NCBI GenBank assembly: GCA_005888335.1
Contig: VAWY01000053.1
Span: forward strand, 6,732-70,731
Direction: 5' to 3'
From: Actinomycetota bacterium
Lineage (GTDB): Bacteria; Actinomycetota; Thermoleophilia; Solirubrobacterales; Solirubrobacteraceae
Length of the DNA stretch: 64,000 bases
Part shown: positions 48,078-60,554 of the stretch, in pieces
Position numbering within the stretch: position 1 is the stretch's first letter
Layout: every line of letters begins with the position of its first letter
Notes under the pieces: generated by a model
The model's input: only the letters and a program-made list of their open reading frames with translations
The model's database searches: none
What the model was told of the DNA's origin: nothing
Program-made: the position numbers and the translations under genes

Positions 48078-49592
48078 TCAGTCGGCCCGCAGCGCCGTGC
48101 GCAGCGATGACACGCGCGCGGCAGCGAAGCTGCGACGCGGGTCGCGGAACTCGAGGTGGCCGAGCAGGCGCTTCCATGCGGCCAGGTCGTCGCTGCCCGA
48201 CGGCGACTGGACCCAGGCCCACAGCGCGGCGTCGTCGTCGCCCGTCATCACCGCCTGGCGAAGCCAGACCTCCAACGCGTCGCGCTCGCGGACGACCCCC
48301 GGAGCCTCGGAGTGCGGGAGCAGCGGGCCGGCGTAGCGCTCGACCGCCTCTCGGACCGCGCCGCGGTCGAGCAGGCATTGGACGCGAGCGGCGTCGCACT
48401 CGACGTCGGCCACCAGGCGGTAGGGGTCGGTCTCGATCGCTCGGCCGAGGAGCTTGCGCAGCCGGTGAACCTGGACGCGCACGGTGCCTGGCTGACCGGC
48501 GTCGCCGTAGAGGTCGATGGCGAGCTCCTCGCTGGTCATGCCATGGGGACGGGCGGACAGGAGCGCGAGGATCTCGGTGTGGCGGCGGGTGAGTTGCAGC
48601 GGGCATCCGTCGAGTTCGACCCCGGCGTGGTCGCGCCCGAGGAGGCGGAGGCGCAGGAGCGGGTGGTGGCGCGTCGCGACGCGGTCGTCGAGCGCGCGGA
48701 CGACGAACGCGACGTTGTGGTCGACGGGCTCGGCGAACGCGCGCGTCCCGCCGGGGAGGAGGAGCTCGCCTCCGGCGGCGGGGACGCTCAGCCTCTCGGC
48801 GCCGATCCACGGGCCCGGGGTCGCGACCAGGACCCGGCCGCTCGGCGTGACGAGCGCGCAGCGCTCGCCGCCGACGTCAGCGATGCGCTCGTGGTAGCGC
48901 GAGCGCAGTCGATCGTCGCTGTCGTGCATGAGGCAGCGCAGGTGCGACTCGACGGCCTGGGCGGTGGCCATCACGCAGGCGAGCGCGTGCGGATGGACGG
49001 TCCTCATCAGGCCGGTCAGGTCGATGATGCCGAGCAGACGCCCTGTGTCGGGATCGAGCACGGGCGCGGCGGAGCACGTCCAGCGCTGGACGACCTCGTT
49101 GAAGTGCTCGGCCGCGAAGACCTGGACCGCGTGCTGGGCGGCGAGCGCGGTGCCGATGGCGTTTGTCCCCGCGCCGCGCTCCGACCACACGGCGCCCTCG
49201 GTGAAGTGCATCGAGTCGGCGGCGTCGAGGCGCAGCTGGGCACTGCCGTCGATCCACAGCAGCAAGCCGGCGGCGTCGCTGACGACGATCAGGTGGTCGC
49301 CCTCCTCGGCGAGCGCCCCCAGGCAGCTGCGGATGAGCGGCGCCGCGGCCGCCAGCGGATGGACGTCCCAGCGCGCGGAGATCTCGTCGGCGTCGGCGAC
49401 GACCGGGGCGACGAGGGGGGCTGAGGGGTCGACGCCGGCGTCGTGCGATCGCCGCCACGACTGGGCGATCGGCGCGCGCACCGCTTCGAGCTCGCCCTGG
49501 CCCATGAAGCGCTCCCACGCGTGTCGCACCTCGCGCGCAGCGAGCATCGGCGGCGTCGCCGCGTCGATCGCCAGCCATGGGTTGGGCTGCAT
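48078..49592 (-). CDS. GAF-domain regulator with OmpR/SARP-type winged helix
   Basis: A 504-residue regulator divergent from prmA. Residues 20-230 match the AcoR/MimR sensor part ([17 protein letters not shown] start, GAF core [20 protein letters not shown] and [19 protein letters not shown]). The sigma-54 AAA+ module expected next is absent; instead residues 340-430 carry a winged helix ([36 protein letters not shown]), followed by a BTAD-like helical tail. ATG at 49592 has GGAGGAG upstream. It most likely senses the alkane or an oxidation product and activates the prm operon through GTAACGC repeats. No sigma-54 -24/-12 promoter is seen, consistent with the domain change. Confidence 0.82.
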   Translation of the reverse strand: MQPNPWLAIDAATPPMLAAREVRHAWERFMGQGELEAVRAPIAQSWRRSHDAGVDPSAPLVAPVVADADEISARWDVHPLAAAAPLIRSCLGALAEEGDHLIVVSDAAGLLLWIDGSAQLRLDAADSMHFTEGAVWSERGAGTNAIGTALAAQHAVQVFAAEHFNEVVQRWTCSAAPVLDPDTGRLLGIIDLTGLMRTVHPHALACVMATAQAVESHLRCLMHDSDDRLRSRYHERIADVGGERCALVTPSGRVLVATPGPWIGAERLSVPAAGGELLLPGGTRAFAEPVDHNVAFVVRALDDRVATRHHPLLRLRLLGRDHAGVELDGCPLQLTRRHTEILALLSARPHGMTSEELAIDLYGDAGQPGTVRVQVHRLRKLLGRAIETDPYRLVADVECDAARVQCLLDRGAVREAVERYAGPLLPHSEAPGVVRERDALEVWLRQAVMTGDDDAALWAWVQSPSGSDDLAAWKRLLGHLEFRDPRRSFAAARVSSLRTALRAD

Positions 49593-49653
49593 CGTGGTCT
49601 GCTCTCCTCCTCGCGGAACGGTACGCCGGGCGGACGGACCCCACAACCACGCG

Positions 49654-49671
49654 GTAACGCCGGTGTAACGC
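49654..49671 (+). promoter_or_regulatory. Heptamer direct repeat upstream of prmA
   Basis: GTAACGC-CGGT-GTAACGC: two identical heptamers with a 4-bp spacer (11-bp period), the geometry bound by OmpR/PhoB/SARP winged helices. It lies 69 bp before the prmA start and 62 bp before the regulator start. A second site with the same geometry is at 60138-60155. Confidence 0.6.
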
Positions 49672-49739
49672 GCCCCCGAATATCAACTGCGACCGCAGCG
49701 AAACGCCGTCCGCCGCATCCGAACGAGGAGGCACAGCCT

Positions 49740-51395
49740 GTGAGTCGCGCCAGCATCACCAAGTCGCACCAGAAGATCCAGGAGCTCTCCTGGGAACCGA
49801 CCTTCGTGAGCCCGGTCGAGAAGTTCGCGACCGACTACACGTTCGAGAAGGCGCCCAAGAAGGACCCGCTCAAGCAGGTCCTGCGCTCCTACTTCCCGAT
49901 GGAGGAGGAGAAGGACAACCGCGTCTTCGGCGCGATGGACGGGGCCATCCGCGGCAACATGTTCCGCCAGGTCCAGCAGCGCTGGATGGAATGGCAGAAG
50001 CTCTTCCTGAGCATCATCCCGTTCCCCGAGATCTCCGCCGCTCGGGCGATGCCGCTGGCCATCAACGCGGTCCCCAACCCGGAGCTGCACAACGGGCTGG
50101 CGATCCAGATGATCGACGAGGTCCGCCACTCGACGATCCAGATGAACCTCAAGCGGCTGTACATGAACCACTACATCGATCCCGCCGGGTTCGACATCAC
50201 CGAGAAGGCGTTCTCGAACTGCTACGCCGGCACGATCGGACGCCAGTTCGGCGAGGGCTTCATCACGGGCGACGCGATCACCGCGGCCAACGTCTACCTG
50301 ACGATCGTCGCCGAGACGGCGTTCACCAACGTGCTGTTCGTCGCGATGCCGGGCGAGGCGGCGGCCAACGGCGACTACCTGTTGCCGACCGTCTTCCACT
50401 CCGTGCAGTCCGACGAGTCGCGGCACATCTCCAACGGCTACTCGATCATCCTCATGGCGCTCTCGGACGAGCGCAACCGCGAGCTGCTGGAGCGCGACCT
50501 GCGCTACGCGTGGTGGAACAACCACTGCGTCGTCGACGCGGCGATCGGCACGTTCATCGAGTACGGCACCAAGGACCGCCGCAAGGACCGCGACAGCTAC
50601 GCCGAGATGTGGCGGCGCTGGATCTACGACGACTACTACCGCAGCTACCTCGTGCCGCTCGAGAAGTACGGCCTGACGATCCCGCACGACCTCGTCGAGG
50701 AGAGCTGGAACCGCATCTGGAACAAGGGCTACGTCCACGAGGTCGCCCAGTTCTTCGCCACCGGCTGGCCCGTCAACTACTGGCGCATCGACGCCATGGA
50801 CGACGAGGACTTCGAGTGGTTCGAGCACAAGTACCCGGGCTGGTACGACAAGTACGGCAAGTGGTGGGAGCGCTACGGCGAGCTGGCCAAGCGCAACGGC
50901 CACGGGCCGATCACCTTCGAGGACGTCGACTACCAGTACCCGCACCGGTGCTGGAGCTGCATGGTCCCGTGCCTGATCCGTGAGGACATGGTGGTCGACG
51001 AGGTCGACGGCCAGGTCCGGACGTACTGCTCGGAGACCTGTCACTGGACCGACGCCGTCGCGTTCCGCCCGGAGTACGGGGGCCGCCCGACGCCGGCGAT
51101 GGGCCGCCTCACCGGCAAGCGCGAGTGGGAGACCCTGTACCACGGCCAGGACCTCGCCGAGATCGTCGAGGACCTCGGCTACGTCCGCGACGACGGCAAG
51201 ACGCTCGTCCCCCAGCCGCACCTCGACCTCGATCCGAAGGCGATGTGGACGCTGGACGACGTCCGCGGCTACACGCTCAACAGCCCGAACGTGCTGCTGA
51301 ACGAGATGTCGCCCGAGGAGCGCGAGAAGCACATCGCGCACTACAAGGCCGGCGGTCCGGCCGGCCGACCCGCACCGGAGGCCGCGACGGCCTAG
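49740..51395 (+). CDS. prmA: Propane/alkane monooxygenase hydroxylase large subunit
   Basis: A 551-residue soluble di-iron monooxygenase alpha subunit. The iron ligands are Glu97, Glu127, His130, Glu192, Glu226 and His229; their spacing (30, 3, 62, 34, 3) is identical to methane monooxygenase MmoX. The zinc-like segment CWSCMVPCL and CSETCHW near 407-430 is typical of the propane/phenol (Prm/Mim) branch. It hydroxylates the substrate with O2. GTG start with GAGGAGG nine bases upstream. Propane versus other short alkanes, acetone or phenol cannot be separated by sequence alone. Confidence 0.93.
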   Translation: MSRASITKSHQKIQELSWEPTFVSPVEKFATDYTFEKAPKKDPLKQVLRSYFPMEEEKDNRVFGAMDGAIRGNMFRQVQQRWMEWQKLFLSIIPFPEISAARAMPLAINAVPNPELHNGLAIQMIDEVRHSTIQMNLKRLYMNHYIDPAGFDITEKAFSNCYAGTIGRQFGEGFITGDAITAANVYLTIVAETAFTNVLFVAMPGEAAANGDYLLPTVFHSVQSDESRHISNGYSIILMALSDERNRELLERDLRYAWWNNHCVVDAAIGTFIEYGTKDRRKDRDSYAEMWRRWIYDDYYRSYLVPLEKYGLTIPHDLVEESWNRIWNKGYVHEVAQFFATGWPVNYWRIDAMDDEDFEWFEHKYPGWYDKYGKWWERYGELAKRNGHGPITFEDVDYQYPHRCWSCMVPCLIREDMVVDEVDGQVRTYCSETCHWTDAVAFRPEYGGRPTPAMGRLTGKREWETLYHGQDLAEIVEDLGYVRDDGKTLVPQPHLDLDPKAMWTLDDVRGYTLNSPNVLLNEMSPEEREKHIAHYKAGGPAGRPAPEAATA

Positions 51396-51410
51396 CCGCC
51401 GCGGTCGCGA

Positions 51411-51443
51411 CGGGGAGCAGCCACCCGCTCGGGCTGCTCCCCG
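51411..51443 (+). terminator. Intercistronic hairpin between prmA and prmB
   Basis: CGGGGAGCAGCC and GGCTGCTCCCCG form a perfect 12-bp stem with a 9-base loop, 15 bases after the prmA stop and 34 bases before prmB. It lacks a U-run and lies inside an operon, so partial termination or protection of the prmA 3' end is more likely than full termination. Confidence 0.65.
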
Positions 51444-51476
51444 CCGGCCTCCTCACGACACCAGGAGCTGCAGGAC

Positions 51477-52532
51477 ATGGGTGACACCCACAACGTCAGG
51501 CTGGAGCCGGTCGGCATCGAGTTCGAGGTCGACGAGGACGAGACGATCCTCGACGGCGCCTTCCGCCAGGGGCTGATGCTGATGCACGGCTGCAAGGAGG
51601 GTCAGTGCGCGGCGTGCAAGTCGTTCCTCATGGACGGCGAGGTCGACATGGACCGCTACTCGACGTTCGCGCTGCCCGACTACGAGCAGGAGGAGGGCTG
51701 GACGCTGCTCTGCAAGGCCCACGCCGTGTCCGACCTCGAGATCGAGCTCATCAACTACGACGAGGAGATCCTGCGCAGCGGCATCGCGATCCAGACGCTG
51801 TCGACGCGCGTGGAGGCGATCGAGGAGCTGACGCACGACATCCGCCGTCTCGTCCTGCGGCCGGTCAACGGCAGCGTGATGGACTTTCACCCCGGCCAGT
51901 ACGTCGACGTTCGGATCCCGGGCGCCGACGAGCACCGCTCGTTCTCGATGGCCAACACGCCGTCCGAGGGCGGGGTCCTGGAGTTCATGATCAAGCTCTA
52001 TCCCGGCGGCCGGTTCTCGGGGCTGCTGGCGGACGGCGCCCTGAACGTCGGAGACGAGCTCGAGGTGCGCGGCCCCTACGGCGTGTTCACCCTGCGGGAG
52101 TCCTCCGATCGTCCGCTGCTGTTCATCGGCGGCGGCGCGGGCATGGCGCCGATCCTCTCGCTGGTGCGCGCGCTCGCCGAGCGCAACAGCTCGCGACCGG
52201 CCGTCTTCTACTACGGCGCGCGGGGCGAGAAGGACCTGTTCCACCTCGCCGAGCTCGCGGCGCTGGGCGAGACGCTCCCCGGCTTCCGCTTCGTGCCGGC
52301 GCTCTCGGAGCCCGAGCCGACCGGCAGCTTCGAGGGCGAGACCGGGCTCATCACGGAGGTCGTCGACCGGGGCCACTCGGACCTGGACGACGTCGACGCC
52401 TACCTCTGCGGGCCACCTCCCATGGTCGACGCCGCGATCGCGCTGCTGACGGCGAGAGGCGTGCCCGAATCCCGGATCCATTTCGACAAGTTCACGACCA
52501 CCGCCGACACCGAGGAGAGCAGTCGCGTATGA
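51477..52532 (+). CDS. prmB: Monooxygenase reductase component
   Basis: A 351-residue iron-sulfur flavoprotein. The plant-type [2Fe-2S] domain has Cys39, Cys44, Cys47 and Cys79 (GCKEGQCAACKSF, LLCKAHA); an FAD domain (HRSFSMANTP) and an NAD-binding domain (FIGGGAGMAPILSLVRALAE) follow. It passes electrons from NADH to the di-iron hydroxylase. The stop overlaps the prmC start. Confidence 0.92.
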   Translation: MGDTHNVRLEPVGIEFEVDEDETILDGAFRQGLMLMHGCKEGQCAACKSFLMDGEVDMDRYSTFALPDYEQEEGWTLLCKAHAVSDLEIELINYDEEILRSGIAIQTLSTRVEAIEELTHDIRRLVLRPVNGSVMDFHPGQYVDVRIPGADEHRSFSMANTPSEGGVLEFMIKLYPGGRFSGLLADGALNVGDELEVRGPYGVFTLRESSDRPLLFIGGGAGMAPILSLVRALAERNSSRPAVFYYGARGEKDLFHLAELAALGETLPGFRFVPALSEPEPTGSFEGETGLITEVVDRGHSDLDDVDAYLCGPPPMVDAAIALLTARGVPESRIHFDKFTTTADTEESSRV

Positions 52533-53629
52533 GCACCGCGAGTCCCCCCAGGGAGCGCAGCGTCCCCAAGCCGGTCTTCACCGATGCCGAGGCGGGCGCC
52601 CGCGAGTTCCCGTCCTCCCAGAGCCGCACGTACAGCTACTTCACGCCCCGCAAGCGTCGCGCGACGCTCTACGAGGACGTGACGGTCGACGTCCAGCCGG
52701 ATCCCGAGCGCCATCTGACGCAGGGGTGGATCTACGGGTTCGCCGACGGGGTCGGTGGCTACCCGCAGGAGTGGACGGCCCTGAGGTCCAGCAACTGGCA
52801 CGAGTTCCTCGACCCCAACGAGGAATGGGAGCAGACGATCTACCGCAACACGGCCAACGTCGTGCGCCAGGTGCAGCAGACGATCGCCAACGCCAAGGCC
52901 GCGCACGCGTTCGCCGGCTGGAACCGCAGCTGGGCGACGGTGGTCGAGCGCCACGTCGGCGCGTGGGCGCATGCCGAGCACGGCCTCGGCCTGCACGTCT
53001 ATACCGCCTGCCAGCGCGACGCGCCGACGAACATGATCAACAACGCCCTCGCCGTGGGCGCGACCCACAAGCTGCGCTTCGGCCAGGATCTCATCCTCTA
53101 CAACCTCGACCTCACCGACGAGCTCGAGGGCTTCGACGGCGGCGCCCACCGCGAGGCATGGCAGGCCGACGCGGTCTGGCAGGGCGTGCGCGAGAACGTC
53201 GAGCGCCTGACCGCCACCCGGGACTGGGCCGAGGCGTTCTTCGCCACCGCGCTCGTCTTCGAGCCGCTGGTCGGCGAGCTGTTCCGCAGTCACTTCGTCA
53301 TGCAGGTGGCCGCGCCGCAGGGCGACTTCGTGACGCCGGCCGTCATGGGCACCGGCGAGGCCGACGCGGTGCGCGAGCAGCGCGGCGCACGGCACCTCTT
53401 CGGGCTGCTCGTCAACGACCCCGAGCACGGCGCGGACAACCGGGCGCTGCTGCAGCAGTGGCTCGCGACATGGACGCCACGGAGCGTCGGCGCCGCCCGG
53501 CAGCTGCAGCCCGTGTGGTCGCAGGTGTCCGAGAAGGTGGTCCGGTTCGAGGAGTCCTTCGACCGTGCGCGGGCCCGCTTCGAGGGCATCCTCGACGAGC
53601 TCGGCCTCCAGACCCCAAAGGAGCTCTGA
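52529..53629 (+). CDS. prmC: Monooxygenase hydroxylase small subunit
   Basis: A 366-residue beta subunit of the hydroxylase. It has the overall helical pattern of the ferritin-like fold (NTANVVRQVQQTIANAKAAH, FVMQVAAPQGDFVTPAVMGT) without the Glu/His iron ligands, as expected. ATG overlaps the prmB stop. It forms the alpha2beta2 hydroxylase with PrmA. Confidence 0.92.
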   Translation: MSTASPPRERSVPKPVFTDAEAGAREFPSSQSRTYSYFTPRKRRATLYEDVTVDVQPDPERHLTQGWIYGFADGVGGYPQEWTALRSSNWHEFLDPNEEWEQTIYRNTANVVRQVQQTIANAKAAHAFAGWNRSWATVVERHVGAWAHAEHGLGLHVYTACQRDAPTNMINNALAVGATHKLRFGQDLILYNLDLTDELEGFDGGAHREAWQADAVWQGVRENVERLTATRDWAEAFFATALVFEPLVGELFRSHFVMQVAAPQGDFVTPAVMGTGEADAVREQRGARHLFGLLVNDPEHGADNRALLQQWLATWTPRSVGAARQLQPVWSQVSEKVVRFEESFDRARARFEGILDELGLQTPKEL

Positions 53630-53635
53630 AACCCG

Positions 53636-53992
53636 ATGACCCTGCAGGCTGACAGCCGCTTCCAGGCCGACCCCACGTCGTCCAACCGGGCCGGCGTGAC
53701 GCTGATGAACAACCAGGTCGGCTACGTCGTCGCCAAGGTCATGACCGGCAAGCCGGGCGTCACCGTCGAGGACCTCCCGTCGATGATCCGCGTCGACGGC
53801 GTTGGGAAGATCGACTTCGACTTCGCCGAGATCGCCGAGGCCCTCGGCTGGGACGACTTCGGCAACGACGACTTCGAGGAGATCATGTCGACGCACTACG
53901 GCCGCATGGTGGTGCTCGACGACCGCGTGCTCCTGTTCGCCAACCCCGAGGACGCGGCCGAGTACATCGGCTTCGACCTCAAGGCCGTCTAG
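53636..53992 (+). CDS. prmD: Monooxygenase coupling/effector protein
   Basis: A 118-residue MmoB/DmpM-family effector ([40 protein letters not shown]). It binds the hydroxylase and couples electron transfer to oxygenation. It begins six bases after prmC. Length is normal for the branch. Confidence 0.9.
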   Translation: MTLQADSRFQADPTSSNRAGVTLMNNQVGYVVAKVMTGKPGVTVEDLPSMIRVDGVGKIDFDFAEIAEALGWDDFGNDDFEEIMSTHYGRMVVLDDRVLLFANPEDAAEYIGFDLKAV

Positions 53993-54006
53993 CCGGGAGA
54001 AGAGCC

Positions 54007-55038
54007 ATGTACGAGAAGGACGGCGAGCGCTACTTCGTGGTCGACTCGCACCTGCACTTCTGGGACGCGAGCCCGGAGAACTGGGTGCCCGGCCAAGAGC
54101 GGTACGCGAAGGGCTGGATCGAGTGCTTCCACGCCTACCAGACGCTGGCTCCGCCCGAGACGCACTGGCCCCTGGAGAAGTTCCAGAAGTACACCGAGGA
54201 GGACTTCCAGCACGACGTCTTCGACGAGGGCTATGTCGACGTCGGCATCTTCCAGTCGACGTACCTCAAGGAGTGGTACGTCAACGGCTTCAACGCGATC
54301 GACCAGAACGCGTCGCTGCTGGAGCGCTTCCCTGGCCAGCTGAAAGTCAACGGGCGCTTCGACCCCCGTGACGGCGAGGCGGGACTCCGTCAGCTCGAGG
54401 AAGACCACGCGCGCTACGGCATCCAGGGCGTCAAGCTCTACACCGCCGAGTGGCGCCAGGGCTCGCGCGGCTGGTCGCTCGCGGACCCCGCGGCGGGCGC
54501 CTACCTGGAGAAGTGCCAGGAGCTCGGGATCAACAACATCCACGTCCACAAGGGCCCGACGATCTGGCCGCTGGACAAGGACTCCTTCGACGTCCGCGAC
54601 GTCGATTACGCGGCGACGACGTACCCGGAGCTCAACTTCATCGTCGAGCACGTCGGGCTGCCGCGCATCGAGGACTTCTGCTTCATGGCGACGCAGGAGC
54701 CCAACGTCTACGCGGGCCTGTCGGTCGTCATTGGCGGCTTCATGCACGCTCGCCCGCGCTTCTTCAACAAGGTGATGGGCGAGCTGCTGTTCTGGGTCGG
54801 CGAGGACAAGATGCTGTTCGGCAGCGACTACGGCATCTGGCTGCCCAAGTGGCAGATCGAGCGCTTCGTCGACTGGGAGTTCCCCGACGACCCGGAGTAC
54901 AGCGACTACCCGCGCCTGACGACCGAGGGCAAGAAGAAGATCCTCGGCCTCAACGCGGCGCGCCTGTACGGCATCGACGTGCCCGCCGAGGCGCTGCCGG
55001 TCGCCGATGGGGCGCGGCTCGTGGAGGAGGCGGCGTGA
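54007..55038 (+). CDS. Amidohydrolase-family protein of the prm operon
   Basis: A 343-residue TIM-barrel metal-dependent hydrolase (amidohydrolase 2 type). Metal ligands are His15 and His17 (DSHLHFWD), a central HVHKGP histidine and the FGSDYGIW aspartate. Homologues sit in the same place in actinobacterial propane/mim clusters, but the reaction is not established to my knowledge; a role in maturation or removal of a by-product is inferred. Its stop overlaps the GTG of the next gene. Confidence 0.85.
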   Translation: MYEKDGERYFVVDSHLHFWDASPENWVPGQERYAKGWIECFHAYQTLAPPETHWPLEKFQKYTEEDFQHDVFDEGYVDVGIFQSTYLKEWYVNGFNAIDQNASLLERFPGQLKVNGRFDPRDGEAGLRQLEEDHARYGIQGVKLYTAEWRQGSRGWSLADPAAGAYLEKCQELGINNIHVHKGPTIWPLDKDSFDVRDVDYAATTYPELNFIVEHVGLPRIEDFCFMATQEPNVYAGLSVVIGGFMHARPRFFNKVMGELLFWVGEDKMLFGSDYGIWLPKWQIERFVDWEFPDDPEYSDYPRLTTEGKKKILGLNAARLYGIDVPAEALPVADGARLVEEAA

Positions 55039-55711
55039 CGCTGGAGGCGCGGGCCCTGCTCGCCCTCGCCGGCGTCTACGACCCCGAGCTCGACGAGGCG
55101 ATCACCAGGCTCGGCTTCGTCGAGTCGTGCGTCATCTCCGACGCCGGCGACGTGCACGTGCGCCTGCGGCTGCCCACGCCGCAGTGCGCACCGAACTTCG
55201 CGTACCTGATGGCGGCCGACGCGCGCGCCGCGCTGCGCCGGCTGCCGGACGCGAGGAGCGTGACGGTCACGCTGCAGGACCACTACACCGCGGCCGAGAT
55301 CAACGCCGCGGTCGCCCGGGACGCGGGCTTCGACGGCGCGTTCCCGGGCGAGACGGAGGGCGACCTGGCGGCGCTGCGCGCGCTGTTCCAGCGCAAGGCG
55401 CTGCTGGCGCGCCAGGGCCGCGTCTGTGCGGCGCTGCTCGCCGGGTGCTCGCCCGAGCGCCTCGTGACGCTGCGCGTCGCCGACCTGCCCGACATCCACG
55501 AGGCGCGGCGCTGCGTGGCGCTGCGCCGCGAGCTCGGCCTCCCGCACGGGCCGGATGCGCCCGCGTTCGTCGCCGGCGATGGCTCCCCGATCCCGGCGGA
55601 GCAGCTGCGTCGCTGGCTGCGCCGCGCCCAGCTCGTCGGCACCAGTCTGGAGAGCAACGGCGGCCTGTGTCGTTCGTTGCTCGCGGCTCGAACTCGAATG
55701 GAGGCCGCCGC

Positions 55712-55715
<4 letters not shown>
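55035..55715 (+). CDS. MIP18/DUF59-domain protein with extra C-terminal domain
   Basis: A 226-residue protein. Residues 1-95 are a MIP18/DUF59 metal-sulfur cluster assembly domain (GVYDPELDEAITRLGFVESC, LRLPTPQCAPNFAYLMAADA with the conserved Cys). Residues 100-226 are a helical basic domain of unknown type with SPERLVTLRVADLPD and ESNGGLCRSLLA. It probably helps assemble the iron site of the monooxygenase or the reductase cluster. Coupled to both neighbours by overlapping codons. Confidence 0.8.
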
Positions 55716-58410
<2,695 letters not shown>

Positions 58411-58446
58411 CAGACGTCGTCAAGACCACCGACAAGGAGAAGGACT

Positions 58447-59934
58447 GTGACCCATGACAGCAACGGCGCGCGCCCGCGGCGTCTGACGACCGAGTTCGGG
58501 ATCCCGGTCCCGGACAACCAGAACTCTCTGACCGCCGGTGAGGCGGGTCCGGTCCTGCTGCAAGACCACGTGCTCATCGAGAAGCTCGCGCACTTCAACC
58601 GCGAGCGGATCCCGGAGCGCGTCGTGCATGCCAAGGGCGCCGGCGCGCACGGGTTCTTCGAGGCGACCGCCGACATGCGTGAGTTCACCCGCCTGGGGAT
58701 CGTCAGCGAGGTCGGAAAGCGCACGCCGCTGTTCGCGCGCTTCTCGACGGTGGCGGGGGAGAAGGGCTCGGCCGACTCCGCGCGCGACCCGCGGGGGTTC
58801 GCGTTGAAGTTCTACACCGAGGCCGGGGTCTACGACCTCGTCGGCAACAACACGCCGATCTTCTTCATCCGCGATCCGCTGAAGTTCCCCGACTTCATCC
58901 ATTCACAGAAGCGCGACCCGCTGACCAACCTGCGCGATCCCGAGATGATGTGGGACTTCTGGTCCCTGTCGCCCGAGTCGTTGCACCAGGTGACGTGGTT
59001 GTTCGGCGACCGGGGAACGCCGCGGACGTACCGTCACATGGATGGCTTCAGCAGCCACGCATACGCGTGGGTCAACGCCGCAGGGAAGCGCCACTGGGTC
59101 AAGTACCACTTCAAGACCGAGCAGGGCATCGAGTGCAACACCGCCGCCGCCGCTGACCAGGTCGCCGGCGAGGACCCCGACTTCCACACGCGCGACCTCT
59201 TCGAGTCGATCGACCGCGGTGAGGCCTCGGTCTGGCGTGTGTACGTGCAGATCATGCCCGAGCAGGACGCGGCCGGGTATCGCTTCAACCCGTTCGACCT
59301 CACCAAGGTGTGGCCACACGGCGACTACCCGCGCATCGAGATCGGGCGGATGGTGCTGGACCGCAACCCGCAGAACTACTTCGCGGAGGTCGAGCAGGCC
59401 GCGTTCTCGCCGGCGAACATGGTGCCGGGCGTCGAGCCGTCCCCGGACAAGATGCTGCAGGGACGCCTGTTCGCCTACGCGGACGCCCACCGCTACCGGC
59501 TGACCGCCAACTACGCGACGCTGCCGATCAACGCGGCGAAGTGTCCCGTCCATCACTATGGCCGCGACGGGTCCATGCGCTTCGACGGCAACTTCGGCGG
59601 CGCACCGAACTACGAGCCCAACTCGAAGGGCGGACCGGTCGAGGACCGTCGCGAGGTCGAGGCGCCGATGCCGCTGACGGGGACGACGGTCAGAGCCGCG
59701 ACGGCCTCGCACCACGAGGACGACGACTATGTCCAGGCAGGCGACCTCTACCGCGTGATGGACCCCGCGGCGCGCGGGCGGCTGATCGACAACCTCGTCG
59801 GTCACATGCGAGACGTCTCGCCCGAGATCCTCGATCGCCAGATCGCACATTTCGGCGCCGCCGACGCCGAGTACGGCCGGCGCGTCGCCGACGGGCTCGG
59901 GCGGCCATTCTCGGCTCGGGCTGCCGCGGCATGA
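58447..59934 (+). CDS. katA: Monofunctional haem catalase
   Basis: A 495-residue small-subunit catalase. Distal His61 (VVHAKGAGA), the [19 protein letters not shown] asparagine region and proximal haem ligand Tyr344 ([12 protein letters not shown]) are present. It destroys hydrogen peroxide, which uncoupled di-iron monooxygenases release. GTG start 36 bp after the chaperonin gene, preceded by AAGGAGAAGGA, so it is probably the last gene of the operon, an unusual member. Confidence 0.93.
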   Translation: MTHDSNGARPRRLTTEFGIPVPDNQNSLTAGEAGPVLLQDHVLIEKLAHFNRERIPERVVHAKGAGAHGFFEATADMREFTRLGIVSEVGKRTPLFARFSTVAGEKGSADSARDPRGFALKFYTEAGVYDLVGNNTPIFFIRDPLKFPDFIHSQKRDPLTNLRDPEMMWDFWSLSPESLHQVTWLFGDRGTPRTYRHMDGFSSHAYAWVNAAGKRHWVKYHFKTEQGIECNTAAAADQVAGEDPDFHTRDLFESIDRGEASVWRVYVQIMPEQDAAGYRFNPFDLTKVWPHGDYPRIEIGRMVLDRNPQNYFAEVEQAAFSPANMVPGVEPSPDKMLQGRLFAYADAHRYRLTANYATLPINAAKCPVHHYGRDGSMRFDGNFGGAPNYEPNSKGGPVEDRREVEAPMPLTGTTVRAATASHHEDDDYVQAGDLYRVMDPAARGRLIDNLVGHMRDVSPEILDRQIAHFGAADAEYGRRVADGLGRPFSARAAAA

Positions 59935-60080
59935 CACGGATGCCGCCAAGAGCGGCCGACCGCGTCGCATCCCGACCCGGGCTGCTAGGTCCGGCTGCGA
60001 CGGCTGGTGCCCGGCGGATCACGCAGCGAGAGCGCGTGATCGCTTCACTGCTGCGCTGCCCCTCCGGCAAGTGAGTCAAC

Positions 60081-60111
60081 GGCCGCGTGCCGCGATGAGC
60101 GGCGCGCGGCC
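60081..60111 (+). terminator. Hairpin terminator after catalase
   Basis: GGCCGCGTGCCGC and GCGGCGCGCGGCC pair over 13 positions (one G-U) around the loop GATGA, 147 bp after the catalase stop. There is no U-run, but this is the strongest hairpin downstream of the operon. Confidence 0.55.
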
Positions 60112-60137
60112 AATGCCTGGCTTGCGATCCATCCCGC

Positions 60138-60155
60138 GTAACGCGTCGGTAACTC
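60138..60155 (+). promoter_or_regulatory. Heptamer direct repeat downstream of the prm operon
   Basis: GTAACGC-GTCG-GTAACTC has the same heptamer, spacer length and orientation as the site before prmA. It lies 164 bp before the small gene at 60319, which could therefore belong to the same regulon. Confidence 0.45.
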
Positions 60156-60318
60156 GCCGTGCGGGACGCTTCATGCCGATCGCCATGCAGCCTCCCACGG
60201 TCATCGAACTCAGTCGCCTCACGGCGCATGCAGAGCACCGGTTGCCTGCTGCGGAGCGTCCTCTGGCGCCTGCCCGCCGGTTGGTGCGCCCCGACCGAAC
60301 GCGCCCTTGGCCCAAGCC

Positions 60319-60486
60319 ATGAGCCGCGTGTCGCTCGGTCCGCATGCGTTCCTCTACGAGGCCTGTGACATCCCGCCCGGGATCACGCTCGCTGAGTTTC
60401 GATCGCTGCGCTCCGTTAGGCGCGAAGCACGGCGGCGCATCACGCTCGCGCGCATCCTCCCCTCAAACGCGAGAAGAGCAGCGTGA
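60319..60486 (+). CDS. 55-residue protein with DIPPGITLAEFR motif
   Basis: ATG 60319 opens a 55-codon frame beginning MSRVSLGPHAFLYEACDIPP and continuing GITLAEFRSLR, then a basic tail. The DIPxGxTLxExR motif is familiar from short uncharacterised actinobacterial proteins. No ribosome-binding site is clear. Function unknown. Confidence 0.45.
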   Translation: MSRVSLGPHAFLYEACDIPPGITLAEFRSLRSVRREARRRITLARILPSNARRAA

Positions 60487-60554
60487 TCTTCGCGGCCTGG
60501 AGGCGGGCACGGCGTACGGCGGGATGCAGACGTCGCACATGGCCGGGTCTGCTT

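Larger units (their letters stand above)
59935..60318. other. Region downstream of the monooxygenase operon
   Basis: No gene is convincing in these 384 bp. They contain the hairpin at 60081-60111 and the heptamer repeat at 60138-60155; the short frames here have no coding character. Confidence 0.5.

Noticed and set aside
49593..49739. Sigma-54 promoter for prmA, as in mimABCD
   Set aside because: No GG-N10-GC element of the -24/-12 type was found between the divergent starts, and the regulator lacks the AAA+ domain.
59940..60075. Plus-strand continuation after catalase (frame extending to 60074)
   Set aside because: It is a shadow frame of the catalase gene that happens to stay open; no protein-like features.
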